Program-made: the position numbers and the translations under genes
Source of the DNA: Bacteroidota bacterium
GTDB taxonomy: Bacteria; Bacteroidota; Bacteroidia; AKYH767-A; OLB10
Direction of reading: 5' to 3'
Length of the DNA: 45,805 bases
Assembly: GCA_018268195.1 (NCBI GenBank)
Contig: JAFDWZ010000019.1
Coordinates: 1 to 45,805 of the forward strand
Notes under the pieces: model-generated
Told to the model about the DNA's origin: nothing
Database searches by the model: none
The model's input: only the letters and a program-made list of their open reading frames with translations
In this document: positions 17,196-25,920 of the stretch, one piece after another
How the letters are laid out: each line of letters begins with the position of its first letter
How positions within the stretch are numbered: position 1 is the first letter of the stretch

Positions 17196-17900
17196 CTAAC
17201 CGAATAAACTTCCTGCTTCAAACGTATTGCTCCTATTGCAAATATTTTTGAAGTCGCACGGATAAGGATTATTGCAATGCTCTCCCTGTTCAACGGAGGG
17301 CATTTGCTTTTTGCGGATAACTTCTTTAGCTGCTTCAATATGTGTTTTTACAAAACTTTTTTGTGACTCACACCATTCTTTTACACTAACATTGTTAAAC
17401 AATGCCTCAATGTTCTCATCAGGCAACTCTTTAAAATCAGGTTTCAGGTGGATGATGGAAAAATCTTCCAGTTCAAATCCGGCCTCCGTAATAACATAAT
17501 ATTGTAAAGCCGCATCATTCATGATGGTATTGTTGATTTTCGTTGAGCTTTTCACTTCAAAAGCATGCAACATTCCACCTCTGCGAACCAAAATATCCAA
17601 TGCCACCACAACTTCATTGGATATGAAAGAAGCTTCATAGATTACCGGTTGCTGTTTCATCAAAAGTGAATGTGTTTTTTCTGCTGAAGCAGCATACTCA
17701 AACGGAGTGGCAGGTGCTACATCAATGCCATCAGGAAAAAGTTGGCGCGCCAACATTCCAATGGCATTCCCTTTGTCAAATTTCTTCTGTTGTTCAGGGC
17801 TTATAGGGTCACTGTCTTTGTAGTTAAACTTATAAAAGTATAACGACTTAAGACATTGAAGACTGCGTATGTAACTGGATTTTGATAAAACGTATTTCAA
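17196..17900 (-). CDS. Cas4-like PD-(D/E)XK nuclease-fold protein (DUF2779 N-terminal type)
   Basis: A protein of about 234 residues like the nuclease-fold half of DUF2779 proteins: LSKSSYIRSLQCLKSLYFYK at the start, KFDKGNAIGMLARQLFPDGI, then the active-site region with Asp in VVALDILVRR and Glu-x-Lys in AFEVKSSTKI. The C-terminus has three Cys (HCNNPYPCDFKNIC) which, with the N-terminal Cys, could bind an iron-sulfur cluster as in Cas4/AddB. The C-terminal DUF2779 domain is absent. The frame extends to TTG 17930, overlapping the wecB stop, but homology suggests TTG 17900. There are no CRISPR genes nearby. DNA cleavage is inferred, not shown. Confidence 0.72.
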   Translation of the reverse strand: MKYVLSKSSYIRSLQCLKSLYFYKFNYKDSDPISPEQQKKFDKGNAIGMLARQLFPDGIDVAPATPFEYAASAEKTHSLLMKQQPVIYEASFISNEVVVALDILVRRGGMLHAFEVKSSTKINNTIMNDAALQYYVITEAGFELEDFSIIHLKPDFKELPDENIEALFNNVSVKEWCESQKSFVKTHIEAAKEVIRKKQMPSVEQGEHCNNPYPCDFKNICNRSNTFEAGSLFG

Positions 17901-17926
17901 CAGTAAAAGATTTACTGTAAAGATAA

Positions 17927-19072
17927 TCAATTCAAACCGGAATAAATTCTTTCGCAGATAAATTCTGCTGCATGCCCATCACCAAAGACGGGAGGGAAAT
18001 TCAATTTCTCTGCTTTCAGGTGGTTGTAAGCTGAAACAATTTTCTCTGTATCGGGTCCTGCCATGATAGCAGTTCCCTGCGCTACTAACTCTACCCACTC
18101 GGTTTCATTTCGTAATATCACACATGGCTTTCTGAAAAAATAAGATTCCTTCTGCACTCCGCCTGAGTCGGTAATAATCATATTGCAATCTGATTCAAGA
18201 GCGATCATATCTAAAAACGAAACGGGTTCAATAATTTGAAGGTTGGCATTGCTTTGCACCTTGCTATAAAGTTCAGGTTGCAACCTTTGTGATAAAACTT
18301 TTGCAGTACGCGGGTGCAATGGCAGAATAATTTTTTGATTACTCTTATCCGCAATCTGATTCAACGCATTAAATATCGAATTCAGATTTATGGCATCATC
18401 CGTATTGCTGTCGCGATGAATGGTACATAAAATAAACTCTCCGGCTTCAACATTTGAATCGTTAAGCACAGTTGATTTATTTTTAGCTTCCGTTGCGAAG
18501 TAAATTGAATTGTCGTACATAACATCACCGCAATGCACTACCAGAGGATTATTGATGGAATATGGTGGTTTTGCATTTGATTTAAATCCTTCACGATAAA
18601 GATTTTCAGCTCCGGTAATTGTTGGCGAAAACAACATGGTTGAAACATGATCACAACAAATGCGGTTAACCTCTTCAGGCATTGTTTTATTGAATGAGCG
18701 CATACCTGCTTCTACATGAACAACGGGTATATGCATTTTTGCAGCGGTTAATGCTGCTGCCAAAGTTGAGTTGGTATCGCCATAAACCAGCACTGCATTG
18801 GGCTGCTCACCCTCCAGAACAGGTTCAAGTAACCGCATAATTTCGGCCGTTTGCACGGCATGACTTGCTGAACCGGTATTCAGGTTGTAATCTTCTTTGG
18901 GAATCTGCAATTCATCAAAAAAAATTGCTGACATTTTATGGTCGTAATGCTGCCCGGTATGCACTATCACCTCCTTTATTTTTTTTGAAAAGGAATTACG
19001 AATGGCTCTGCTGATTGCAGCAGCTTTTATAATCTGCGGACGTGCACCTATGATCGTTACTATTTTTATCAC
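17927..19072 (-). CDS. wecB: UDP-N-acetylglucosamine 2-epimerase (non-hydrolysing)
   Basis: This enzyme interconverts UDP-GlcNAc and UDP-ManNAc for surface polysaccharide synthesis. The 381-residue protein has the family motifs: IGARPQIIKAA at the start, HTGQHYD, GDTNSTLAAALTA, HVEAGMRSF, PEEVNRICCD, CTIHRDSNTDD, PLHPRT and TDSGGVQKES. GTG 19072 gives MIKIVTIIGARPQ, the usual family start; a TTG two codons upstream (19078) is also open. It lies about 100 bp behind the glycosyltransferase gene and just ahead of the nuclease-like gene, which fits an envelope glycan operon. The sugar pathway it feeds is not otherwise visible in the window. Confidence 0.93.
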   Translation of the reverse strand: MIKIVTIIGARPQIIKAAAISRAIRNSFSKKIKEVIVHTGQHYDHKMSAIFFDELQIPKEDYNLNTGSASHAVQTAEIMRLLEPVLEGEQPNAVLVYGDTNSTLAAALTAAKMHIPVVHVEAGMRSFNKTMPEEVNRICCDHVSTMLFSPTITGAENLYREGFKSNAKPPYSINNPLVVHCGDVMYDNSIYFATEAKNKSTVLNDSNVEAGEFILCTIHRDSNTDDAINLNSIFNALNQIADKSNQKIILPLHPRTAKVLSQRLQPELYSKVQSNANLQIIEPVSFLDMIALESDCNMIITDSGGVQKESYFFRKPCVILRNETEWVELVAQGTAIMAGPDTEKIVSAYNHLKAEKLNFPPVFGDGHAAEFICERIYSGLN

Positions 19073-19177
19073 AAACAATTTATCTGACAGGCAAAATTAC
19101 TTTTTTACTCATAACTTCATATAGTACTAACCGAATGTCTTTTTTTTAAAACTTACAATAGTTGGTCTCCATAAGTT

Positions 19178-20473
19178 TTAAATTGAAATCTGATTGAGTA
19201 CCAATGATAGTTTCTCTGTCAGTTTCCTCCGGCTGTATTTTTCTGATTGCACCGATGCACAATTTAAAGCTCCATTCATATACTTTCTGAAATACTCCTT
19301 CACAACCGCTTTCAGTGTTGTCACGTCATCATAATCAACTGCATCACCACATTGTATCTCTCTGATAATTTCAGCCGCATCTCCATCTTTCGGGCCTATG
19401 CACAACACCGGTCTTTGCGCTGCAATATACTCAAACAATTTGCCGGTGAGCACACCTTTGGCATTGGGCGTACGGTTAATTATGAGCAATAGCACCTGCG
19501 ACTGTTGCTGCACTTTTACCACTTCATCATGATTCAGGTAATCTATTCGATTCAGGAATGCTTCCAGTCCAAATTTCTTCAACGACTCATGCACTACTGC
19601 ATCTACCTTACCTACAAGTTTCAGTTGCAAATATTTTTTAAGTTCAGGTTCCTCAGTCAAAAGTTCGCTTAGAGCTTGCCACAGTGCAACAGGGTTTCTT
19701 GTTTTCACCATTGTACCAACATGTGCAATGCTGAATTCCTTATCTCTTATATCGTTCGGTGTAATATCTTCTTCATCATACCCATTGGTAATACATTCAA
19801 CTTTTCGGCTGAAGAGTGACCCAAACTCCTGCTGCATGGTTTTACCTATGGCTACAACTGCATCTGCCTTTGTTATCACCTTACGCTCCAGCTGATGATG
19901 TATTCTGTCAGCACGTTTGGTGAGTTTCAAATCTTTATAATAGTCAATATTGGTCCAGGGATCACGAAAATCAGCAAGCCATGGCAAATTTGTTTTCTCC
20001 TTAATTTTTAATGCTATCAGATGACAACTGTGTGGAGGGCCTGTACTTGCAATAGCATCTACTTTATTTTGAGAAAGCCATTTCAGCAATGTGCGTATCG
20101 AAGGTTTAATCCATAACATACGTGCATCAGGAATAAACACATTGCCACGTATCCATACGGCCAGCTGCTGCATGATGCCGTCATTCTTTTTTTCAGAAAG
20201 GAAGCCTGCATGAATCTTATCTTGTTTCTTTCGTCCTGTAAACAACTTGTATAGAAGATAAGGCTCTTTAATAGGTTCATGTATGACTTGTATATTTTCC
20301 GGAATATCTTTTAGCAAAGTAGTATCCTGCTCGGGGAATTCGCCATTTGCTACCGTAAACACAATCGGTTCCCATCCATACTGACGGAGGTATTTTACAA
20401 ACTTCAGCCATCGCTGCACTCCTGCTCCACCGCTGGGCGGCCAGTAATATGTAATGACTAAGATCTTTTTCAA
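19178..20473 (-). CDS. Glycosyltransferase (GT4-like)
   Basis: A protein of about 431 residues of the GT-B fold. The N-terminus reads KKILVITYYWPPSGGAGVQR, typical of GT4-type enzymes with a glycine-rich loop. WLADFRDPWTN follows, then an acceptor-domain linker, and a C-terminal nucleotide-sugar domain (VGTMVKTRNP, GKLFEYIAAQRPVLCIGP). TTG 20473 gives the family-typical MKKILVIT start; TTG 20479 is also open. Donor and acceptor are unknown. It starts 14 bp past the YfhO stop and precedes wecB, which suggests the same surface polysaccharide unit. Confidence 0.85.
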   Translation of the reverse strand: MKKILVITYYWPPSGGAGVQRWLKFVKYLRQYGWEPIVFTVANGEFPEQDTTLLKDIPENIQVIHEPIKEPYLLYKLFTGRKKQDKIHAGFLSEKKNDGIMQQLAVWIRGNVFIPDARMLWIKPSIRTLLKWLSQNKVDAIASTGPPHSCHLIALKIKEKTNLPWLADFRDPWTNIDYYKDLKLTKRADRIHHQLERKVITKADAVVAIGKTMQQEFGSLFSRKVECITNGYDEEDITPNDIRDKEFSIAHVGTMVKTRNPVALWQALSELLTEEPELKKYLQLKLVGKVDAVVHESLKKFGLEAFLNRIDYLNHDEVVKVQQQSQVLLLIINRTPNAKGVLTGKLFEYIAAQRPVLCIGPKDGDAAEIIREIQCGDAVDYDDVTTLKAVVKEYFRKYMNGALNCASVQSEKYSRRKLTEKLSLVLNQISI

Positions 20474-20487
20474 CTGCAAAATTATAT

Positions 20488-22899
20488 TCAGTCTTTTGAC
20501 TTTCGGAATTCCATAAATGTACCTGCTGCAAATAGGAGCAACACAAGCACTGATCCTGCAAGAGAAACTTTCTCTCCGGTAGCATACACTTCAGGCTCGA
20601 ACTTAAACTCAACCGTATGTTTTCCTGCCGGAACTACCATAGCTCGCAACACATAATTTGCACGTACATAATCTGCCTTTTTCCCATCTACATAGGCATT
20701 CCAGCCTTTGTCATAATAAATTTCAGAAAACACACAGAACTGCGGCAATGCCGTCTGCGTTTCATAAATAAGGTCATTGCTGACAATAGATGTAAGTTTT
20801 ACCGAAGCCGTTGAATCATGCGAAGGAGTAAACCCTTTTATAACAGGCTCAAAACGCTTATCCACAACAGCTGTGGTTCTCGGATTGAAGGAGTCCAATG
20901 ACTGTATTTCCTCATCGGCATTTGCCACTATTTTAAGAGAGTCAACAAACCATGCTGCTCCCAACGCTCCGGGGTTAAGTTGTGCAACAGGTTGATGTTC
21001 ATTGTTGCTCACTATAATGTATTTGGTATTGAGCATATCGAGTACGCTCATATTGTTTTTAGCAATACAGTTCTCAATCAACTCCTGATAACGTTTGAGC
21101 TTAGCACCATGATATCCGCCAATACTCCTATGGAAGTAAGAAGTTGAAGCATCATTAAATGCACTTACTGTAGTGTTCATCACCCTAAAACCTAAAGTTT
21201 TATCCTGCATAATCTGTAAGTCGGCTTGTGATGGTTCAAACGGATTTACCGTTTTGCTTTTGGATGTAAAATTTTGATCATTCAGATAACGTTTATCCAC
21301 CGTCCATAAATCAACTAGCACCAACACGGCAATAATTGCCATTGCCAAAGGAGCTTTGAGTTTTTCTTTCAGCATAAACCAAATAACTCCGAAAGAAAGT
21401 GCAATAAATATCAGACTTCGCAAAGCGTCCATGCGCAAAGCCGATTCACGGTCGGATTTGATTGCATCAATAAGCCATCCATATTGTTTCAGTTGTTCAT
21501 CGGCATTTGAAGTGAAATCATTAAACAATCCGGGAAGAAGTGCGAACAAGAGACAAAATCCTCCGGTGATATAGAAAGAAAGTTTAAGCGATTTCAGTAT
21601 TTCTTGTTTGGCATTCTTGCTGTCGAATATTTGTTTTAACGCAAGCAATGCAAGCAAAGGCATGGTAAATTGTGCAATGGTAAGAATCATGCTTACCGCT
21701 CTGAACTTGTTGTAACCCGGAAAATGATAAAAGAAAAATTCGTTGAACGAAAGAAAGTTACTTCCCCAAGCCAGCATAAAGGACAATACCGTAGCAGCAA
21801 TCAGCCACCATTTTTCTTTGCCTTTTATCAAAAATATTCCTGCAACAAACAGAAAACATATAATTGCTCCTGCATAAGGCGGGCCTGATGTGGAGAGCAT
21901 GTCACCGAAATAAAGCGGAACATTCTGAATAAAACTTTTTGCCTGCTGCATAGGCACTCCATTAGAAATGAGTGCCTGATACGTGGCTGAATTTTCACTT
22001 AGTGGCTCAACCGATGCGCCACCATGAAAGCGAGGAATGATGAGTGTAAATGTTTCGCTGATTCCATAGCTGTAGCTGAAGGCATAATCTTTATCCAACC
22101 CTGATGACTCTCCTTTAGATGTAAGTTCACTGGGGCCGCGCGTGGAATATTTTCCGTATTCATAAGTTGCTGCAAGACTTGTATAATTCGGTAAAATACC
22201 GAGCAGGGCAGCCACTGCAAGAACCAGTGACCGTTTAACAAATTCTACAATTGTTTTATTGACAATAGCATCAATCAGATAGGCAATCACCATTACCATG
22301 ATAGTAATCATCAGATAATATGTAATCTGCAGGTGATTGGCGTATAATTCCAATGCAAGTGCAATTGCCGTCAGTGCTCCGCCAAATAACCACCGCCCTC
22401 GATACGTCATAATAATGCCTGCAAAAACAAGCGGTATGAGTGCTATGGCATGCGCCTTGGAATTATGACCGGCAGAGATGATAACAAAGTTATAGCTCGA
22501 AAATGCATAAGCAACAGCACCTGCTATGCCCATCCTATAATCAAATCGGAGCACAAGCATCAGCAAATAAAAACTCAGCAAGGCAAGAAATATATAGGAA
22601 GCCGGTGAGGGAAGAAAGAAAAACAACACATCATTCACATACTGCATAAGATTGGCAGGATATAATGTAGAAATCTGATAAGCCGGCATACCGCTGAACA
22701 TTGCATTGGTCCATAAAGGCTCGGTATGATATTTATTTCTGAAATCAGTAAGTTCCTTACTCATTCCTGTCCATTGAGCTATGTCGTGCTGCTCAAGCCC
22801 TTTTCCCTGAAACAGTGGAAAAAAATAAAGTACTGTAATAATCAGAAACACCGCTATAGCAATGCCATGTGGTATCAGTTTTTTAGTTTCAATTTTCAT
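20488..22899 (-). CDS. YfhO-family multispanning membrane protein
   Basis: An 803-residue integral membrane protein of the YfhO family. There is one membrane segment near the N-terminus (about 13-30), a conserved periplasmic loop GLEQHDIAQWTGMSKELTDF and MFSGMPAYQIS, then about a dozen further hydrophobic segments to about residue 550. A soluble C-terminal domain and a last membrane helix (about 775-792) complete it. Firmicute YfhO has been linked to glycosylation of lipoteichoic acid and the fold resembles GT-C glycosyltransferases. The Asp in the first loop would fit a GT-C catalytic site, but that is inference. It heads a run with a glycosyltransferase and wecB. Confidence 0.82.
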   Translation of the reverse strand: MKIETKKLIPHGIAIAVFLIITVLYFFPLFQGKGLEQHDIAQWTGMSKELTDFRNKYHTEPLWTNAMFSGMPAYQISTLYPANLMQYVNDVLFFFLPSPASYIFLALLSFYLLMLVLRFDYRMGIAGAVAYAFSSYNFVIISAGHNSKAHAIALIPLVFAGIIMTYRGRWLFGGALTAIALALELYANHLQITYYLMITIMVMVIAYLIDAIVNKTIVEFVKRSLVLAVAALLGILPNYTSLAATYEYGKYSTRGPSELTSKGESSGLDKDYAFSYSYGISETFTLIIPRFHGGASVEPLSENSATYQALISNGVPMQQAKSFIQNVPLYFGDMLSTSGPPYAGAIICFLFVAGIFLIKGKEKWWLIAATVLSFMLAWGSNFLSFNEFFFYHFPGYNKFRAVSMILTIAQFTMPLLALLALKQIFDSKNAKQEILKSLKLSFYITGGFCLLFALLPGLFNDFTSNADEQLKQYGWLIDAIKSDRESALRMDALRSLIFIALSFGVIWFMLKEKLKAPLAMAIIAVLVLVDLWTVDKRYLNDQNFTSKSKTVNPFEPSQADLQIMQDKTLGFRVMNTTVSAFNDASTSYFHRSIGGYHGAKLKRYQELIENCIAKNNMSVLDMLNTKYIIVSNNEHQPVAQLNPGALGAAWFVDSLKIVANADEEIQSLDSFNPRTTAVVDKRFEPVIKGFTPSHDSTASVKLTSIVSNDLIYETQTALPQFCVFSEIYYDKGWNAYVDGKKADYVRANYVLRAMVVPAGKHTVEFKFEPEVYATGEKVSLAGSVLVLLLFAAGTFMEFRKSKD

Positions 22900-22919
22900 A
22901 TATGAAATCTGTTATCGTG

Positions 22920-22927
22920 CAAATGTA
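22920..22927 (-). promoter_or_regulatory. -33/-7 promoter of the YfhO operon
   Basis: On the minus strand TACATTTG fits TAnnTTTG, and a TTG lies 18 bp upstream of it, a good spacing for the Bacteroidota -33 element. The -7 ends 20 nt before the ATG at 22899. It is the best full promoter match in the window and probably drives the YfhO-glycosyltransferase-wecB-nuclease run. Confidence 0.65.
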
Positions 22928-22956
22928 TTTATTCCCCCGATTGGGCAATTCTTAAT

Positions 22957-24912
22957 TTATTTTAAAGTTACTATACCAAGAAATTTTGAGATATTAAAAA
23001 TAAATGCAGTATAGCCTTTCTGAATCGTCAGAATATCTTCCAACTCTTCATCTGTGAGGGAAGAACTGTCCTTAAGTCTTTGGCTGTTTTTTTGCCGAAG
23101 CATTACTGCACGTCTGAGTTTTAAATGATAAATCGGATTGATGACTGCTTCATTCATATTGCCCTCTTCTGTTCTTACATGTATGCCTTTTGATTCCCAG
23201 TCATTCAGCTCGTATTTATTAATCAGCATTTCCATTGCTATACCTCTTAATTTTTCGAGCTCAGCAGAAGTGTCGGCTTTAAGCATGTTTACAAACTCTG
23301 CAGCACTTTGCGTAACAAAATGAGAATATATTCCTGCAAAAATTTCATCATCAAAACCATAACCATCAGGTGCAAGCTCATTATAAATAAATTCTCTTAT
23401 GGTAAGTGACTCCTGATCTTCACCGGGCAAATGAAGCACCCTGTCGCCATAGTTGAGGAGTAACCGGATAATTTCCTTTTCCTGATGCCATGCATTCATT
23501 TCTGAAGATTCCGGTTGTTCAGGAACATGCTGCATTTCCAGTAGTTTCGCTGCAAGCTCGCCTGATTCTTCATCATGCGATTTCTGATATTGATTTCGTC
23601 TGAGTTTGTTTAACTCAAACATCAACACCTGTTCTGTCACCTCCATTTGTTCGGCACATTGCTTCACATACATGCTGCGCAATATTCCATCAGGTATTTT
23701 CGAAATGCTTTCAACAATATCCTTTATCAATCCCGCCTTGCGTATTGGGTCGTTGGCAACTTCTTTCAGCAGCAATCCTGTTTTGAATGCAATAAAATCA
23801 CGTGCATTATTTTTAATGTATTCTTTTAATTGCAGTGTTCCGGTTTTTCGAGCAAACGAATCAGGGTCATCACCTTCCGGAAACAAAACTATTCGCACAT
23901 TCAATCCTTCTTCGAGAATCAAATCTATTCCACGAAGCGAAGCCTTTATTCCGGCCGTATCTCCATCATAAAGTATGGTAATATTTTTTGTAAACCGCGC
24001 TATCAGTCTTATCTGATCATGTGTCAATGAGGTTCCTGATGATGCAACTACATTTTCAACTCCTGCCTGATGCAGAGAAATTACATCGGTGTAGCCTTCA
24101 ACCAAATAACATTCATCATTTTGAATAATAGCTTTTCGTGCAAAATAAATTCCGTAAAGTGATTTGCTTTTGTAATAAATATCCGTCTCCGGAGAGTTGA
24201 TATATTTTGGACTTTTAGGGTCACTGTTCAATTGCCTTGCCCCAAATGCAATTACTCTTCCGGTAAGATTATGAATAGGAAAAATTACTCTCGCCCTGAA
24301 ACGGTCATACACATGTGGTGCACTTTCTTCTCCTTGTGCTTCTTTTACAATTGCAAGGCCGCTCTTCTCATATATCTGTTTGTTAAAACTGTTTGCATAA
24401 ACGGCCTGAGTTAATGCATCCCAACTTTGTGGCGCATAACCCAACTGAAATTTTTTAATGATGGACTCATTAAAACCACGTTCGTTGAAGTAGCTTAATC
24501 CCACTGCCTGACCTTCTTCTGTGGTAAAAAGATTATCTGAAAAGAACCTTTGTGCAAAAGAATAGAGTACAAAAAGGCTTTCTTTTTCGTCTTGTTTTTG
24601 TATTTGTTCCGGAGTAGGTTTCTCCTCCTCTATTTCAATTCGGTATTTTTCTGCGAGATATTTTAATGCCTCGGGATAAGAAAAACTTTCATGCTCCATG
24701 ATAAACCGTACCGAATCACCCGCTTTGCCGCAGCCAAAACATTTATAAATTCCCTTTGCAGGTGATACCGTAAACGAAGGTGTTTTTTCAGAGTGGAAAG
24801 GGCACAATCCCAACAAATTTGCACCGCGCTTTTTTAATGACACAAATTCTCCCACCACCTCTTCTATCCGGGCTGTCTCTAAAATCAGTTCAACCGTTTC
24901 CTTTGGTATCAT
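22957..24912 (-). CDS. dnaG: DNA primase DnaG
   Basis: Synthesises the RNA primers for chromosomal replication. The 651-residue protein has the CHC2 zinc finger at about 38-66 (CPFHSEKTPSF, then KCFGCGKAGD). The RNA polymerase core with TOPRIM domain (about 260-345) shows its acidic triad: EGYTD, DGDTAG and DDPD. A C-terminal helical region should contact DnaB and is poorly conserved, as usual. Its ATG overlaps the stop of the upstream hydrolase gene by 4 bp (ATGA), so it is translationally coupled. This is not the rpsU-dnaG-rpoD arrangement of E. coli. Confidence 0.97.
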   Translation of the reverse strand: MIPKETVELILETARIEEVVGEFVSLKKRGANLLGLCPFHSEKTPSFTVSPAKGIYKCFGCGKAGDSVRFIMEHESFSYPEALKYLAEKYRIEIEEEKPTPEQIQKQDEKESLFVLYSFAQRFFSDNLFTTEEGQAVGLSYFNERGFNESIIKKFQLGYAPQSWDALTQAVYANSFNKQIYEKSGLAIVKEAQGEESAPHVYDRFRARVIFPIHNLTGRVIAFGARQLNSDPKSPKYINSPETDIYYKSKSLYGIYFARKAIIQNDECYLVEGYTDVISLHQAGVENVVASSGTSLTHDQIRLIARFTKNITILYDGDTAGIKASLRGIDLILEEGLNVRIVLFPEGDDPDSFARKTGTLQLKEYIKNNARDFIAFKTGLLLKEVANDPIRKAGLIKDIVESISKIPDGILRSMYVKQCAEQMEVTEQVLMFELNKLRRNQYQKSHDEESGELAAKLLEMQHVPEQPESSEMNAWHQEKEIIRLLLNYGDRVLHLPGEDQESLTIREFIYNELAPDGYGFDDEIFAGIYSHFVTQSAAEFVNMLKADTSAELEKLRGIAMEMLINKYELNDWESKGIHVRTEEGNMNEAVINPIYHLKLRRAVMLRQKNSQRLKDSSSLTDEELEDILTIQKGYTAFIFNISKFLGIVTLK

Positions 24913-25913
24913 TTTAATGCTATTCGTTTTCGGCTCTTTATAACAGGTGATTCTTTGGGAATATTGGCATTGATAAATGCTGCCATTGCACGATAAATAT
25001 TTTTTTCTGCATCCTCATCACTCCTAATAAATGTTCGTGCATTTTTTGTCCATATTTTCTTTTTGGAAGTTGCAACACTGTCATAAACAGAAATTGCATT
25101 CCATACATCACGATCAGAAGTGCTATCAGTTAATGCTATCAGCAATGGTTTAGTAATTTTTTTAAGACTCACATACAAATTTAATGAATCCGCTGACATC
25201 CCTGTCGTTTGTTCGTATTTTAGATAAGCCAGCGGTTTTATTAAAAAAGAAATTCCGTTCCATTTATCGGTTACCTGCTGATTGATAATCTCTGAGACCG
25301 TTGGAATGGGGTTTTGCAGTATCAGTATCTGAACTCTTGCATCATTCGCAGCAAGTTCAGTTCCGGGAATTGCACTCAGCCCTGAACATATTACGCTAAC
25401 GGTATTGGTTTCATACAAGCAATACAAACTGTCCACTACCACCTTCAGCTTGTCGTTAAGGGAATTATTGAGTAAGAATTTGTCCCCACTACTCTCTCCG
25501 TGTGCAGGCATATCTATCAGGCAAACATGAAACCCCAGTTGAAATAAAGCCTCCGCCATACTGAGCATGCTTATTTTACTTTGATTCCAATCGTGAAGAA
25601 GTAAAACGGTAGGGGCCGAAAAATTATCAGGTTGTTGAACATACCATCCGTTGAGATGGAAAGAGCCTCCTGCATTTACTATGAAATCACGGTATTCCAA
25701 ATTGAGTTGCGAAGGTGTAACATACTGATTTTTTTTAACCAATACATTCTTTCTGAAAACTTTTGGTGCTTCATCTTCTTCGTCTGCCAGCGACTGTGCA
25801 GTAATCCTTTTAGGGTAAACCAGCTCACTTATACTAAACAAGGAAGTAAAGTAAATCAGAACTAAAATTCCTCCGGTTAATACCAGACAAAGTGTTGCAA
25901 TTTGCTTCCACAT
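24909..25913 (-). CDS. Membrane-anchored alpha/beta-hydrolase-like protein
   Basis: A 334-residue protein with an N-terminal membrane anchor (about 5-27) and an alpha/beta-hydrolase-like core: VLLLHDWNQSK (oxyanion region), CLIDMPAHGES, then the position of the nucleophile elbow. The elbow reads VICSGLSAIPG rather than the usual GxSxG: the Ser of GLSA is present but the second Gly is missing, so activity is uncertain. A late Asp (TDSTSDRDVW) may be the acid, but I see no clear catalytic His near the C-terminus. It lies between the polyprenyl synthase (7 bp) and dnaG (4-bp overlap) in one transcript. Substrate unknown. Confidence 0.7.
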   Translation of the reverse strand: MWKQIATLCLVLTGGILVLIYFTSLFSISELVYPKRITAQSLADEEDEAPKVFRKNVLVKKNQYVTPSQLNLEYRDFIVNAGGSFHLNGWYVQQPDNFSAPTVLLLHDWNQSKISMLSMAEALFQLGFHVCLIDMPAHGESSGDKFLLNNSLNDKLKVVVDSLYCLYETNTVSVICSGLSAIPGTELAANDARVQILILQNPIPTVSEIINQQVTDKWNGISFLIKPLAYLKYEQTTGMSADSLNLYVSLKKITKPLLIALTDSTSDRDVWNAISVYDSVATSKKKIWTKNARTFIRSDEDAEKNIYRAMAAFINANIPKESPVIKSRKRIALK

Positions 25914-25920
25914 ATTGAAA

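Noticed and set aside
17196-17900. CRISPR-associated Cas4
   Set aside because: The fold and Cys pattern are Cas4-like, but there are no cas genes or repeats, and the N-terminal text matches DUF2779 proteins better.
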